Positions 33,222 to 41,898 are shown, counted from the stretch's first letter. The stretch is 44,483 nt of DNA from HGM13006 sp964527315 (GCA_964527315.1 CAZGOQ010000005.1:1-44483), one strand, 5' to 3'. Notes: a model not told the origin generated them from the letters alone. Translations and numbers: made by a program.

Positions 33222-34532
33222 TTAGAAATAGTACAGCTCTTTGGCTGCGCGGGTCAGTTCCTCCCGATCGTCGGGATGCGCCAGATTGATGAGCATTTTC
33301 GCACGCTCACGAACCGTTGTGCCGCGGAGATCAGCGATGCCGTTCTCAGTGACCACATACTGGACATAGTTCCGCTGATGAGTGACTACTGCGCCGGGGG
33401 TCAACATCGCCTTAATCTTGGGCATTCCCTTCTTGGTCCGGGACTGGAAGCACAAAATGCCCTTGCCATGCTCTGCGAAATAGGTGCCCAGCGTGAAGCA
33501 GAAGCCGCCACCGGAGCCGGAATACTGGACCGGGCCGATGGACTCGGCGCAGACCTGACCGGTCAGGTCGATTTCCACCAGCGTGTTGATGGAAACTATG
33601 TGATCCTGCCGGGCAATGTTGGCAGGATTCAGAACCTCGGGGCCGGGCTTCATCACGCACTTGGGATTGTTGTGCAGGTACTGATACAGTTCATGGACGC
33701 CATCGGCGAACACGCCCACATGCAAGCCTTTATCATAAGCCTTCCGCGCACCGGTAATTACGCCTGCGTCGATGAGAGTCGCCATGGAGGAGGTAAACTG
33801 CTCCGTGTGCAGGCCCAGATCCTTTTTGTCCATCAGGTGCTTGCCCACAGTATCGGGAATGCCGCCAATGCCCATCTGGATGGTATCGCCGTCCTCAATG
33901 AGAGACGCAACCATCTGACCGATTTTATCCTCTTCAGGAGAGGTGGAAGGCGTGCCGATACAGTATTCAGGGGTGTTTACCTCATAGAGCAGGGTCACAG
34001 CCTCCACCGGGATATAGGCGGAACCGTTCATATAGGTCAGGTTCGGGTTGACCTCCACGATGATCTTTTTCTTCTGCTCAATGGCGTCCTTGATGGCATA
34101 ATACTCGATGGTCTGGTTCATGCCGACATACAGCTTGCCGTCCTCGGTCATGGGAGAGACCTGCGCCGTAAAGATATTACAGGGCTTATGGCGGTTGACC
34201 ATACGGTAGTAGTTGGGCAGGTCAACAGGGATAAAGCTGGCGTTGCGCAGCTTATGCGCCTGACGGTAGGACGGGCCATAGAAATAGTTGTGGCAATTGA
34301 TGTGACCGTTCATGCCGGGCGTCAACATAAAGGGATAGCTGCCGATACGGCTCTTGTAAACGATCACGTCGTTGACCCGGTCCGCAATCTCATGGAGACG
34401 GCCAAACAAAGTCTCAGGCTCGTTGTAGTTGTTGGAGCACCAGATGACGTCGCCGGACTGGATCAAGTTCAGCGCGTCCTCAACGGTACCCTTTTTGCTT
34501 TCGTAGATTTTTTTGTAATCTTCGCATGTCAT
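33222..34532 (-). CDS. acetyl-CoA hydrolase/transferase family CoA-transferase
   Basis: Predicted enzyme of 436 aa moving CoA between acetate and other short acids, the family that includes 4-hydroxybutyrate and butyryl-CoA:acetate CoA-transferases. GIGGIPDTVGKHLMDKKDLGLHTE carries the expected catalytic Glu region. IADLRGTTVRERAKMLINLAHPD is the C-terminal block. Two usually conserved spots differ: the S-D-G after the catalytic Glu is T-S-S, and the SG-x-GGQ-x-DF motif reads SGSGGGFCF. It therefore forms a divergent branch, and the acceptor and donor acids cannot be named. Monocistronic; AAAGAGGT precedes the ATG. Confidence 0.85.
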   Translation of the reverse strand: MTCEDYKKIYESKKGTVEDALNLIQSGDVIWCSNNYNEPETLFGRLHEIADRVNDVIVYKSRIGSYPFMLTPGMNGHINCHNYFYGPSYRQAHKLRNASFIPVDLPNYYRMVNRHKPCNIFTAQVSPMTEDGKLYVGMNQTIEYYAIKDAIEQKKKIIVEVNPNLTYMNGSAYIPVEAVTLLYEVNTPEYCIGTPSTSPEEDKIGQMVASLIEDGDTIQMGIGGIPDTVGKHLMDKKDLGLHTEQFTSSMATLIDAGVITGARKAYDKGLHVGVFADGVHELYQYLHNNPKCVMKPGPEVLNPANIARQDHIVSINTLVEIDLTGQVCAESIGPVQYSGSGGGFCFTLGTYFAEHGKGILCFQSRTKKGMPKIKAMLTPGAVVTHQRNYVQYVVTENGIADLRGTTVRERAKMLINLAHPDDREELTRAAKELYYF

Positions 34533-34569
34533 TTCGGTATACCTCTTTCCGGGGAACCCCCAAAAATTT

Positions 34570-34590
34570 CGCAGTTTTCAAAAACTGCGG
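34570..34590 (-). other. hairpin in the CoA-transferase leader
   Basis: CGCAGTTTT and AAAACTGCG arms meet around a 2-nt centre, then AAATTTTTGG follows on the minus-strand RNA. It looks like a weak attenuator or a stability element; the T-tract is displaced by three bases. Confidence 0.45.
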
Positions 34591-34612
34591 TTCATACAGT
34601 TCAAACGAGTTT

Positions 34613-34641
34613 ATTATACTTTTTTCCCCGGGAATTTGCAA
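34613..34641 (-). promoter_or_regulatory. promoter of the CoA-transferase gene
   Basis: TTGCAA (34636-34641) and TATAAT (34613-34618) with a 17-bp spacer on the minus strand. The 340-nt gap up to galE holds this, a leader hairpin and the galE promoter only. Confidence 0.8.
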
Positions 34642-34800
34642 TAGACTTTCTACTGAAATGGATGTTTTCCAAAAAGGCGCTTTTTATGCAAGTTATATAA
34701 CAGATAATATAGTTCTCGTTTTCCCGGCACTTCTCCGCGTTTTCTCTTTGTCTTTCCCGCAGATTTTTTGCAAAAATGCGCTTTCTTTTTCATGAAACTA

Positions 34801-34819
34801 TGGTATACTAAGGTATACT
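34801..34819 (+). promoter_or_regulatory. tandem -10-like elements of galE
   Basis: GGTATACT occurs twice, 10 bp apart. The first copy is an extended -10 (TGG-TATACT). No clear -35 is seen. The duplication may give two start sites or form a repeat operator. Confidence 0.5.
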
Positions 34820-34872
34820 GAGCAGGTATCCATTCGAACAAATCGGAACCCCTGCCGGAAAGGAGCATATGT

Positions 34873-35889
34873 ATGTCTGTATTATTAACTGGGGGCGCAG
34901 GATTTATCGGTTCCCATACCGCAGTAGAAATGATCCAGGCCGGCTATGATATCGTAATCGCCGACGATCTTTCCAATGCCAGTCCTAAGGTGCTTGACCG
35001 ACTTCAGATCATTACCGGCAAAGCGCCGAAATTTTATCAGATCAATGTAGCCGACGGGGACGCTCTGCGCCGTGTTTTTTCCGAAAACAGGATCGACGCG
35101 GTCATCCACTTTGCCGGATTCAAATGCGTCCCGGAGAGCACCTCTGTGCCGCTTCGATACTATCGCAACAATCTGGACACTGCCATCACCACGCTTGAGG
35201 TCATGGCGGAATTCGGCTGCAAGGCGTTCATTTTCTCCTCCTCCGCCACCGTTTACGGCGAGAACAATCCGGTTCCCTTTACAGAAACCATGCCCACCGG
35301 AATGGCAACCAACCCCTATGGCACCACAAAGCTGATGATCGAACAGATTTTGATCGACGCCTGCAAGGCGGATCCCAGCATTTCCGCTGTGCTGCTTCGG
35401 TACTTCAACCCCATTGGCGCCCATCCCTCAGGACTGATCGGAGAGGCGCCCAACGGCATTCCCAACAATCTGATGCCCTATATCACTCAGGTAGCCATTG
35501 GCAAACGGGATCATCTCAATGTTTATGGCAGCGATTACCCCACTCCCGACGGCACCGGCGTTCGGGATTATATCCATGTGGTGGATCTGGCCGTCGGCCA
35601 TGTGAAAGCAGTGGATTACGCGCTGAAGCATCCCGGCGCTACGCCCATCAATCTGGGTACCGGCAAAGGCAGCAGCGTCTTAGAGGTCGTACACGCATTT
35701 GAAGCCGCCAGCGGCGTCACCATTCCACTGGTCATCACCGAACGCCGTCCCGGCGATATCGCTATCTGCTATGCGGATGCCGCAAAGGCGAAAGCCCTGC
35801 TGGGCTGGGAGGCCAAATACAATCTCTCCGATATGTGTGCGCACTCCTGGAACTGGCAGAAAAGCAACCCGAAAGGGTATGATGATTAA
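34873..35889 (+). CDS. galE: UDP-glucose 4-epimerase
   Basis: Interconverts UDP-glucose and UDP-galactose (Leloir pathway and surface sugars) with bound NAD. At 338 aa it has the SDR N-terminus VLLTGGAGFIGSHTAVEM, HFAGFKCVPES, SSSATVYG, the catalytic Y-x3-K in NPYGTTK, LRYFNPIGAHPSG and the C-terminal GTGVRDYIHVVDLA. AAAGGAG precedes the ATG. No other Leloir gene is nearby. Confidence 0.96.
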   Translation: MSVLLTGGAGFIGSHTAVEMIQAGYDIVIADDLSNASPKVLDRLQIITGKAPKFYQINVADGDALRRVFSENRIDAVIHFAGFKCVPESTSVPLRYYRNNLDTAITTLEVMAEFGCKAFIFSSSATVYGENNPVPFTETMPTGMATNPYGTTKLMIEQILIDACKADPSISAVLLRYFNPIGAHPSGLIGEAPNGIPNNLMPYITQVAIGKRDHLNVYGSDYPTPDGTGVRDYIHVVDLAVGHVKAVDYALKHPGATPINLGTGKGSSVLEVVHAFEAASGVTIPLVITERRPGDIAICYADAAKAKALLGWEAKYNLSDMCAHSWNWQKSNPKGYDD

Positions 35890-35902
35890 AACACACCACT
35901 CG

Positions 35903-35938
35903 TCGGGGCCGATGCCCATATCGGCCCCGATATGTTTT
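35903..35938 (+). terminator. hairpin terminator after galE
   Basis: TCGGGGCCGAT and ATCGGCCCCGA form a perfect 11-bp stem followed by TATGTTTT, a weak T-tract. It may leave some read-through into pepF. Confidence 0.7.
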
Positions 35939-35963
35939 AAATATTTGGAAAGGAATTTGAACT

Positions 35964-37742
35964 ATGGCACTTCAAAACCGCAAAGATATGGATCCCGCGT
36001 TTCAGTGGAATCTCAGCGATATTTTTCCGAACTCCGAAGCATGGGAGACTGCCTATGTCGCTGCCAAAGAAACAGTCATGCAGCTTCCCGCCCTCTCCGG
36101 TACCCTCCGGGATTCAAAAGACAGCCTGAAGACCGGTCTTGACCAGATCTACGCGGCGTCGGAGCAGGTGGAATTGGTCTACCTCTACGCCATGCTGAAA
36201 AAAAGCGGTGACAACGGCGACCCGGAAGCCCAGCGGCTGGAGGGCCGGGCCATGAGTCTATATGTAACCTTTTCCACCGCTGTCAGCTTTGTGGACCCGG
36301 AAATCTTGTCCATCCCCGAACAGGAATTGCACGCCTGGCTCAGCAGCCCGGAACTGGCGGAATACCGCCACATCCTGGAGGATACCGACCGAATGCGTCC
36401 CTATACTCTTCCCGCGGAAATGGAAAAAATGCTGGCGCAGCTCTCCGACGCCGCATCCTCTCCGGATGACGCCTTTACCATGCTCCAAAGTGTGGATATG
36501 ACCTTTCCGGACATCACCGGCGAGGACGGCAAGACCGCTTCTCTGACCCATGGCACCTATGGACTGTACCGGGACAGCCGAAATCCGGCCGTCCGCAAAG
36601 AGGCCTTTGAGACCTACCACGGCGAATTTAAAAAATACCTCAATACCTTTGCCGCGCTCTACAGCGGTCAGGTGAAGCTGGATTCCTATTATGCGTCCGT
36701 GCGGGGCTACGACTCCCCGCTTCATAAGAGTCTTTTTGCCAGCAACGTGCCAATCTCGGTCTATGACAGCCTGATTGATGCCATTCACAAAGGGCTGCCT
36801 GCCATGCAGCAGTATCTCCAGCTTCGGAAGAAGGCGCTGGGCCTTTCCGAACTTCATATGTATGACCTCTACTGCCCCATGGTGGACGAGGTTTCCTATC
36901 ATATTCCCTTTGCGGACTGCAAAATGCTGGTGAAAAAAGCGCTGGCCCCTTTGGGAGAGGACTATGGGAAACTGCTGGATAAAGCATACCGGGAGCAGTG
37001 GATGGATGTCTATGAGAACAAGGGAAAAACCACCGGCGCATTTTCCTGCGGTGTTCACAGCGTACACCCCTATGTACTGCTGAACTTTACCGACACGCTG
37101 GAGGACGCCTTTACCATGGCCCATGAACTGGGCCATGCCATGCATTCCTATCTGTCCTCTCAGCATAACAGTTATGCGAATCACGACTACCGGCTTCTGG
37201 TCGCCGAGGTAGCTTCCACCGTCAACGAAGTGCTGCTGACCAAATATCTTTTGAAAACAGAGACCGACAAAAAACGGCGGGCCTATCTGCTCAACCATCT
37301 TCTGGAAAGCTTCCGAACCACTGTATTCCGTCAAACCCTGTTCGCGGAATTTGAACGGGAAGCCCATGACCTCTATCAGCAGGGCGAACCCTTGACCGCC
37401 GAACTGCTGAGCCGGCGCTATCGGGCGCTCAATGAACTGTATTACAAAGGCGCTGTGGTAGATCCCCTGCAGGATGTAGAATGGGCACGGATCCCGCACT
37501 TCTATTCCGCATATTATGTCTACCAATATGCCACCGGTTTCTGCTCCGCCGTCGCCATTGCCGACAGCATCTATGCCAATGGAGATTCCTCCAACTATCT
37601 CAAATTTCTGTCCACCGGCGGCAGCGATTACCCCCTGGAGGAGTTGAAAATTGCCGGCGTGGATCTGACAAAGCCCCAGGTGGTGACGCAGGCGCTTGGC
37701 ATCTTTGAAGACACCCTCAATGAATTGGCCACTCTGCTCTGA
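35964..37742 (+). CDS. pepF: oligoendopeptidase F (M3 family)
   Basis: Cytosolic zinc metallopeptidase that degrades oligopeptides of roughly 7-17 residues in characterised members. The 592-aa protein begins with the family opening FQWNLSDIF, then DSYYASVRGYDSPLHKSLF, and has the zinc motif AHELGHAMHSY (about residues 385-395) with the third ligand in VAEVASTVNE. The C-terminal part FYSAYYVYQYATGFCSA is conserved. AAAGGAA precedes the ATG. It probably forms a transcript with the SpoU methyltransferase gene 53 nt downstream. Confidence 0.96.
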   Translation: MALQNRKDMDPAFQWNLSDIFPNSEAWETAYVAAKETVMQLPALSGTLRDSKDSLKTGLDQIYAASEQVELVYLYAMLKKSGDNGDPEAQRLEGRAMSLYVTFSTAVSFVDPEILSIPEQELHAWLSSPELAEYRHILEDTDRMRPYTLPAEMEKMLAQLSDAASSPDDAFTMLQSVDMTFPDITGEDGKTASLTHGTYGLYRDSRNPAVRKEAFETYHGEFKKYLNTFAALYSGQVKLDSYYASVRGYDSPLHKSLFASNVPISVYDSLIDAIHKGLPAMQQYLQLRKKALGLSELHMYDLYCPMVDEVSYHIPFADCKMLVKKALAPLGEDYGKLLDKAYREQWMDVYENKGKTTGAFSCGVHSVHPYVLLNFTDTLEDAFTMAHELGHAMHSYLSSQHNSYANHDYRLLVAEVASTVNEVLLTKYLLKTETDKKRRAYLLNHLLESFRTTVFRQTLFAEFEREAHDLYQQGEPLTAELLSRRYRALNELYYKGAVVDPLQDVEWARIPHFYSAYYVYQYATGFCSAVAIADSIYANGDSSNYLKFLSTGGSDYPLEELKIAGVDLTKPQVVTQALGIFEDTLNELATLL

Positions 37743-37795
37743 ACTGCAGATTGATTTTGCACCAGCGTTCCGCCATCTTCGGGAAAGGAGCCGCT

Positions 37796-38620
37796 ATGCC
37801 CAATGTCATTGAAATCAGCGATCTGACCCTTCCGGCGCTTGCCCCTTACGCCCATCTGACAGAAGCGCAGATGCGTTCGAAACAGTTCGGACAAAACCTG
37901 CTGATTGCAGAAAGCCATCGTGTCATTGATCATGCGCTGGATGCCGGATTATCTCCAGTCTCCTTCTTAATGGAGCGGCGGCAGCTCAGTGGACCGGCCG
38001 GAAAAATTCTGGCTCGCTGCGGCGATGTCCCTGTCTATGTGGGAGATCGTGCGCTATTGTCACAGCTGACCGGCTATGCGCTGACCAGAGGGGTCTTATG
38101 TGCCATGCAGCGTCCCCCGGAAACCGTCCCCGCAGATCTTCTCAATCGCAGCCGCCGCATCGCCGTATTGGAGGGCATTTCCGACGCCGCTAATGTGGGG
38201 GCCATCTTTCGCTCCGCCGCAGCGCTGAACATGGACGCCGTTTTCCTGACGCCCACATGCTGTGACCCGTTTTCCCGGCGGGCGATCCGAGTCAGCATGG
38301 GTGCTGTGTTTCAAATTCCCTGGGCCAGAATCGGCCTGGCCAGCGCAGACTGGCCCGAACAGGGCATCGAGCTGCTCAAACGCGCCGGTTTCCGTATGGC
38401 CGCGCTGGCTCTGGACAACCGTTCGATCCCCCTAGACGACCCACGGCTCAAGGCGGCCGACCGGCTGGCATTCCTTCTAGGAACCGAAGGCACTGGCCTT
38501 CTGCCTGAAACCATCTCCCGCTGTGACTACACTGTAAAAATCCCCATGGCCCATGGCGTGGATTCTCTTAATGTTGCCGTTGCCGGCGCCGTAGCCTTTT
38601 GGGAGATTGGAAGACGCTAA
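37796..38620 (+). CDS. TrmH/SpoU family RNA 2'-O-methyltransferase
   Basis: SAM-dependent ribose methyltransferase acting on rRNA or tRNA, 274 aa. The SPOUT knot motifs are present: DAANVGAIFRSAAAL (motif 1), LLGTEGTGL (motif 2) and IPMAHGVDSLNVAVAGAVA (motif 3). An N-terminal substrate-binding segment precedes them. The start at MPNVIEIS follows AAAGGAG by 6 nt; an earlier in-frame start has no such site. Which RNA it modifies cannot be told. Confidence 0.92.
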   Translation: MPNVIEISDLTLPALAPYAHLTEAQMRSKQFGQNLLIAESHRVIDHALDAGLSPVSFLMERRQLSGPAGKILARCGDVPVYVGDRALLSQLTGYALTRGVLCAMQRPPETVPADLLNRSRRIAVLEGISDAANVGAIFRSAAALNMDAVFLTPTCCDPFSRRAIRVSMGAVFQIPWARIGLASADWPEQGIELLKRAGFRMAALALDNRSIPLDDPRLKAADRLAFLLGTEGTGLLPETISRCDYTVKIPMAHGVDSLNVAVAGAVAFWEIGRR

Positions 38621-38653
38621 AAGGATGACGCAGCGATGCGCCATCCTTTTTTC
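38619..38653 (+). terminator. intrinsic terminator of the pepF-methyltransferase transcript
   Basis: AAAAGGATG..CGC pairs with GCG..CATCCTTTT over a short loop, followed by T6. It overlaps the methyltransferase stop. Confidence 0.88.
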
Positions 38654-38745
38654 GCGCTGTCTGTTGCCATTATATTTTTTGTTTTCTTAATACTTTTGAA
38701 ATAAATATACAAAAATACTGGTCATATTCTGTAGATTTTTCCCCA

Positions 38746-38774
38746 TTGACAGCACATATCTTCCCATTTATAAT
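38746..38774 (+). promoter_or_regulatory. consensus promoter of the lipoprotein gene
   Basis: Exact TTGACA (38746-38751) and exact TATAAT (38769-38774) with a 17-bp spacer. Confidence 0.9.
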
Positions 38775-38792
38775 GGGCTGCGTCCATGATGA

Positions 38793-38813
38793 ACAAATTG
38801 CGCCGCAATTTGT
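38793..38813 (+). repeat. palindrome in the lipoprotein leader
   Basis: ACAAATTGCG and CGCAATTTGT meet at a single C, about 12 nt after the predicted start. Flanking CATGA/TCATG can extend it with an internal loop. It could be an operator or a 5' stabilising stem-loop. Confidence 0.6.
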
Positions 38814-38855
38814 CTTTCATGCTATTTCAGGAAAAATCATCAGGAGGAAAAGATT

Positions 38856-39455
38856 ATGAAACGTACCTTGACAATTCTGCTCGCGCTGTGTATGCTGTTT
38901 GGCCTGTTTGCGGCCTGCGGCTCAGAGCCTGTCTCTTCCGCCCCCGTGTCGGAACCGGTATCGGAATCCGTTCCCCAGGCAGTGGAGCCAGAGGAGCCCG
39001 CGCCGGAGCCGGAACTCTCTTCCGCAGAGCCGGAAGTTTCCATACAGGAGCCGGAGGAGCCGTCTGTGGAAGAAGGCCCCATCGTTTGCACGGCTGCCTT
39101 CTCAGATGGTCAGACCTTTGAAGCTACTGTAGGCGAAGACTTTGTGTTCTTCTTCCAGTGCGACGCGCCCGGCGATATGGGCGAGCCGGAAGCGGGCGAA
39201 GAAGGCGCCGGCATCACTGTCTCAGAGGGTACGGTGACATACTCCAATGTCGGCTTGGGCGGTCCTTTCAGCTATCCCACCAGTGAAAAAGTAACCATTT
39301 CCGGTTTCACCGGTGATTTTACCATCACCATTACCGAATCCGCTACCAACATGGGCGCCACCTATACGATCTATACCGACAAACAGGAGATTGCGGACGC
39401 GATTGCCTTTGCCGAGGAAATGGCAGCCCAGCAGGCGGCAAATCCCATGCCCTGA
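38856..39455 (+). CDS. secreted lipoprotein of unknown function
   Basis: 199-aa predicted surface lipoprotein. The signal peptide (residues 1-20, MKRTLTILLALCMLFGLFAA) ends at a lipobox LFAAC, so Cys21 is the expected lipidation site. A Pro/Glu/Ser/Val repeat-like linker spans about residues 22-75 (VSEPVSESVP, EEPAPEPEL and similar). A small C-terminal domain, probably beta-rich (TITITESATN), ends in an Ala/Gln-rich tail. No family was recognised. AGGAGG precedes the ATG. Monocistronic behind a strong promoter, so it is probably abundant. Confidence 0.85.
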   Translation: MKRTLTILLALCMLFGLFAACGSEPVSSAPVSEPVSESVPQAVEPEEPAPEPELSSAEPEVSIQEPEEPSVEEGPIVCTAAFSDGQTFEATVGEDFVFFFQCDAPGDMGEPEAGEEGAGITVSEGTVTYSNVGLGGPFSYPTSEKVTISGFTGDFTITITESATNMGATYTIYTDKQEIADAIAFAEEMAAQQAANPMP

Positions 39456-39484
39456 GGATCGACAGTCTCTGAGAACCCTCATAA

Positions 39485-39530
39485 AAGCTGTGCCTGAGCA
39501 GACGTTCTGCCCAGGCACAGCTTGTTTTTA
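39485..39530. terminator. terminator between the lipoprotein and ABC genes
   Basis: AAGCTGTGCCTG-x-GCAG pairs with CTGC-x-CAGGCACAGCTT, then GTTTTT on the plus strand and TTTTAT on the minus strand. The ABC permease stop codon lies in the flank. Confidence 0.88.
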
Positions 39531-40277
39531 CAAATCCTTTTTGAGTACCTGCCGCAGTGTCAAGCAGGCGCCAAGACAGAGCGCAACAGCCCAAATTGCA
39601 GAGATACCAGTCTGTTCCAATGCCCCCGCCGTCCCCAGCAGCGCCAGCCGTCCGGCCCTGACACAGTGGTAAAAGGGAAGGGCGCTGCTGAGTTTTTGAA
39701 TTCCGCCTCCCAAACCGTCTATATCCATCCAAACGCCCGAGAGAACGGAGGACACAGAGATCAAAATGGAACTGACCCCGGGGGCTGCCCGCTCCGGCAG
39801 CAGTGCGCCCAGTAAAATTCCCAGACTGACCATCAGTACCATGGCGGGAAACAGGGAAAGGCTCATACGAATCAGTCCTGCCGCCGGCATCGGGTCGTTT
39901 TCCGCCGCCGCCACAATTTGCGAGGCCGCCATACAGATTGCCAGCTGCCCAAGCGCCATGATGAGCAGCGGCGCCAGATAGCCCGCCAGATAATCCCGGG
40001 GCTGCAGGGGCGACGCACGCAGGCGCCACAGCAGTGCCGTCCCCCGATCTCGGCTGACCATCAGGGCCGCAAGCAGCATGGTAAAAGACAGACTGAACAC
40101 CGCAATGCCGGGGCACAGCCGACCAATTTCAAAAAGCCGCATATTGGCCTCCGGAGGGATCGAACTGTTGACAATGCTCATAATTGCCAGCATCAACAGC
40201 GGAAAACCCAGGCAGAAAATACTGCTGACCGGGTCCCGGAGCAGTTCTTTGAGATTCCGGTTGATAAGTGCCTTCAA
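39528..40277 (-). CDS. ABC-2 type permease
   Basis: Six-helix membrane subunit (249 aa) of an ABC-2 exporter. It has hydrophobic segments from IFCLGFPLLMLAIMSIV and a C-terminal ISAIWAVALCLGACLTL. The family motif region GTALLWRLRASPLQPRDYLAGYL lies between helices. The start is TTG, overlapping the ATPase stop as TTGA, with GGGAGAGAGG upstream. The longer open frame is just the shadow of the ATPase gene. Cargo unknown. Last gene of the LytTR operon. Confidence 0.88.
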   Translation of the reverse strand: MKALINRNLKELLRDPVSSIFCLGFPLLMLAIMSIVNSSIPPEANMRLFEIGRLCPGIAVFSLSFTMLLAALMVSRDRGTALLWRLRASPLQPRDYLAGYLAPLLIMALGQLAICMAASQIVAAAENDPMPAAGLIRMSLSLFPAMVLMVSLGILLGALLPERAAPGVSSILISVSSVLSGVWMDIDGLGGGIQKLSSALPFYHCVRAGRLALLGTAGALEQTGISAIWAVALCLGACLTLRQVLKKDL

Positions 40278-40987
40278 CGTACCTCTCTCCCTTCCGTCAG
40301 CGCCACAAAGGCTTCCTCCAATGTCGCAGTTCCAGTCTGCTTTATCAGATTTTCCCGGGTATCCGCCGCCAAAAGCTTTCCCCGGTGCATCACTGCGACG
40401 GTGTCCGCCAATCGGGCCGCTTCCTCCATATAGTGGGTAGTGAGCAGCAGCGTGGTGTCCAGCCCTTCGATGAGTTTCCACAACTCCCGCCGGGCTAATA
40501 CGTCCAGCCCCAGGGTCGGTTCATCCAAAACCAGCAGCTTTGGCTCGTTCATCAGCGCCATGGCAATGGACAGCCGCCGCTCATAACCCCCGGAGAGTTT
40601 TTTCGCCCGCCGGTTCGCCACCTCCTGCAAACCCAGCGCTTTTAGCATCTCTTCAGCCCGGTTCTGTCCGCCTTTCATGCCAAAAATATTCGCCATAAAC
40701 AACAGATTTTCCCGCACGGTCAGATTGGGAGCTACGGCGGTTTGCTGAGGACTGAGTCCCACCAGCGCTTTCGCCGCCGGACTGCCTGCCGGATGTCCAA
40801 GCAGCTTCACGCTGCCGCCGCTGGGTTGGATCAAGCCAGTGATCATATGGATCGTGGTGGTTTTTCCCGCACCGTTGACCCCCAGCAGCGCCAGCCGCTT
40901 TCCTTTCGCAAGACGCAAGGTGATTCCATCCACCGCTTTCACCGGGCCATAGTATTTCTTCAAATCAATCAGTTCCAGTGCGTTCAT
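40274..40987 (-). CDS. ABC transporter ATP-binding protein (ABC-2 type)
   Basis: ATPase of 237 aa: Walker A LGVNGAGKTTTIH, signature LSGGYERR, Walker B LLVLDEPTLGLD and the switch His in LTTHYMEEAARLAD. The ATG overlaps the DUF3021 stop as ATGA and the far end overlaps the permease start, so the whole operon is translationally chained. AAAGGAGA lies about 9 nt before the ATG. Confidence 0.95.
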   Translation of the reverse strand: MNALELIDLKKYYGPVKAVDGITLRLAKGKRLALLGVNGAGKTTTIHMITGLIQPSGGSVKLLGHPAGSPAAKALVGLSPQQTAVAPNLTVRENLLFMANIFGMKGGQNRAEEMLKALGLQEVANRRAKKLSGGYERRLSIAMALMNEPKLLVLDEPTLGLDVLARRELWKLIEGLDTTLLLTTHYMEEAARLADTVAVMHRGKLLAADTRENLIKQTGTATLEEAFVALTEGREVR

Positions 40988-41445
40988 TTGCGATTCTCCT
41001 TTTTCAGCACTTCATTCATGGCCCGGACATTCCGGCGGCTCACCGCCAGCTGAACGAACCAGTTAATCAGATAGGTGCCGCTAAAGCTGATGACCAGCGA
41101 GAGCAGGCCCCGAAAATTCCTCGGAAACCAGCACAGCAGGCACACCGGGATCCAAACCGCTGCCGAACTGAGACAGAACACCAGATACTGCCGCATAAAA
41201 CTCCACGCTTCAATGGTAAAGCTGACGCTTGCTTCCGCAAACGCTAGCCCAATCAGTCCCATCAGCAGGGACTCCGCCCCGAAAGCCAATATCTCATTGC
41301 CGCCGCAGAGTCCCAAAAAGTCCGGCGTAACCAGAACCACTTTCCCCTCTCCTACGCCGAGAGAAATACACAAGATAATGAGAGTCCCCAGCGTCACACC
41401 GGCCATAAAACCCACTGCCGCTCTGGGCAATACATATTTTTTCAT
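40984..41445 (-). CDS. DUF3021 family membrane protein
   Basis: 153-aa protein with four hydrophobic segments (about residues 8-30, 55-75, 88-108 and 115-135) and a basic C-terminus. The layout and the position next to a LytTR gene match DUF3021 proteins, which act as membrane partners, often inhibitors, of LytTR regulators in LytTR regulatory systems such as streptococcal HdrRM and BrsRM. Here it lies between the regulator and the ABC genes. The role as an inhibitor is inference from that family. Confidence 0.8.
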   Translation of the reverse strand: MKKYVLPRAAVGFMAGVTLGTLIILCISLGVGEGKVVLVTPDFLGLCGGNEILAFGAESLLMGLIGLAFAEASVSFTIEAWSFMRQYLVFCLSSAAVWIPVCLLCWFPRNFRGLLSLVISFSGTYLINWFVQLAVSRRNVRAMNEVLKKENRK

Positions 41446-41457
41446 GCCGTATCCTCC

Positions 41458-41898
41458 TTATAAACCCAGTGCCGCTTTCAGCTTTTTCATATAGCGGCGG
41501 GACACATAGGTTTTCTGTCCGTTTTTCAGCCAAACGCCAATGGTACCGCTCAGGCTCAGGTCAAATTGCTCTGTCTTGGCCAGATGAATGATCTCTCCCT
41601 GCGAAATACGGATAAAATCATGCGGTTTCAGCAACTGCTCCAATTCATAAATACGAAGCCGAACGCTGAACACGCCCTCCTCCGTCTCCGCCAGCACCCG
41701 CTGGCCGCTGGTATAGAACCGTACAATATCCGAATAAAAGAGCCTTGTGACCTGCTCCCCCTGATACCCCAGCAGATTGGGGCTATCCCGATGGGCCGCC
41801 GTCTCCAGCATCTCCCTCTGCTCGTCCGTCAGCAGGGGCGTTTCCAAAATCAGCTTTGGCTCTTTCAAATTAGGGTCAATGCGTATCTCCGTCTGCAT
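41458..41898 (-). CDS. LytTR family DNA-binding transcriptional regulator
   Basis: Stand-alone LytTR regulator of 146 aa without a receiver domain. After a short helical N-terminus (TPLLTDEQREMLETAA) comes the LytTR fold: YQGEQVTRLFYSDIVRFYTSGQRV, EEGVFSVRLRIYELEQLL, then FIRISQGEIIHL and KNGQKTYVSRRYMKKLKAAL. The start follows AAGGAGG by 8 nt. First gene of a four-gene operon with DUF3021, an ATPase and a permease. Direct repeats upstream of its promoter suggest autoregulation. Confidence 0.93.
   Translation of the reverse strand: MQTEIRIDPNLKEPKLILETPLLTDEQREMLETAAHRDSPNLLGYQGEQVTRLFYSDIVRFYTSGQRVLAETEEGVFSVRLRIYELEQLLKPHDFIRISQGEIIHLAKTEQFDLSLSGTIGVWLKNGQKTYVSRRYMKKLKAALGL

Noticed and set aside
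33276..34700. 474-codon open frame antisense to the CoA-transferase
   Set aside because: Antisense shadow with no ribosome site or recognisable domain.
40278..40481. N-terminal extension of the ABC-2 permease by 68 codons
   Set aside because: It lies wholly inside the ATPase gene in another frame; the TTG at 40277 with its ribosome site gives the normal family length.
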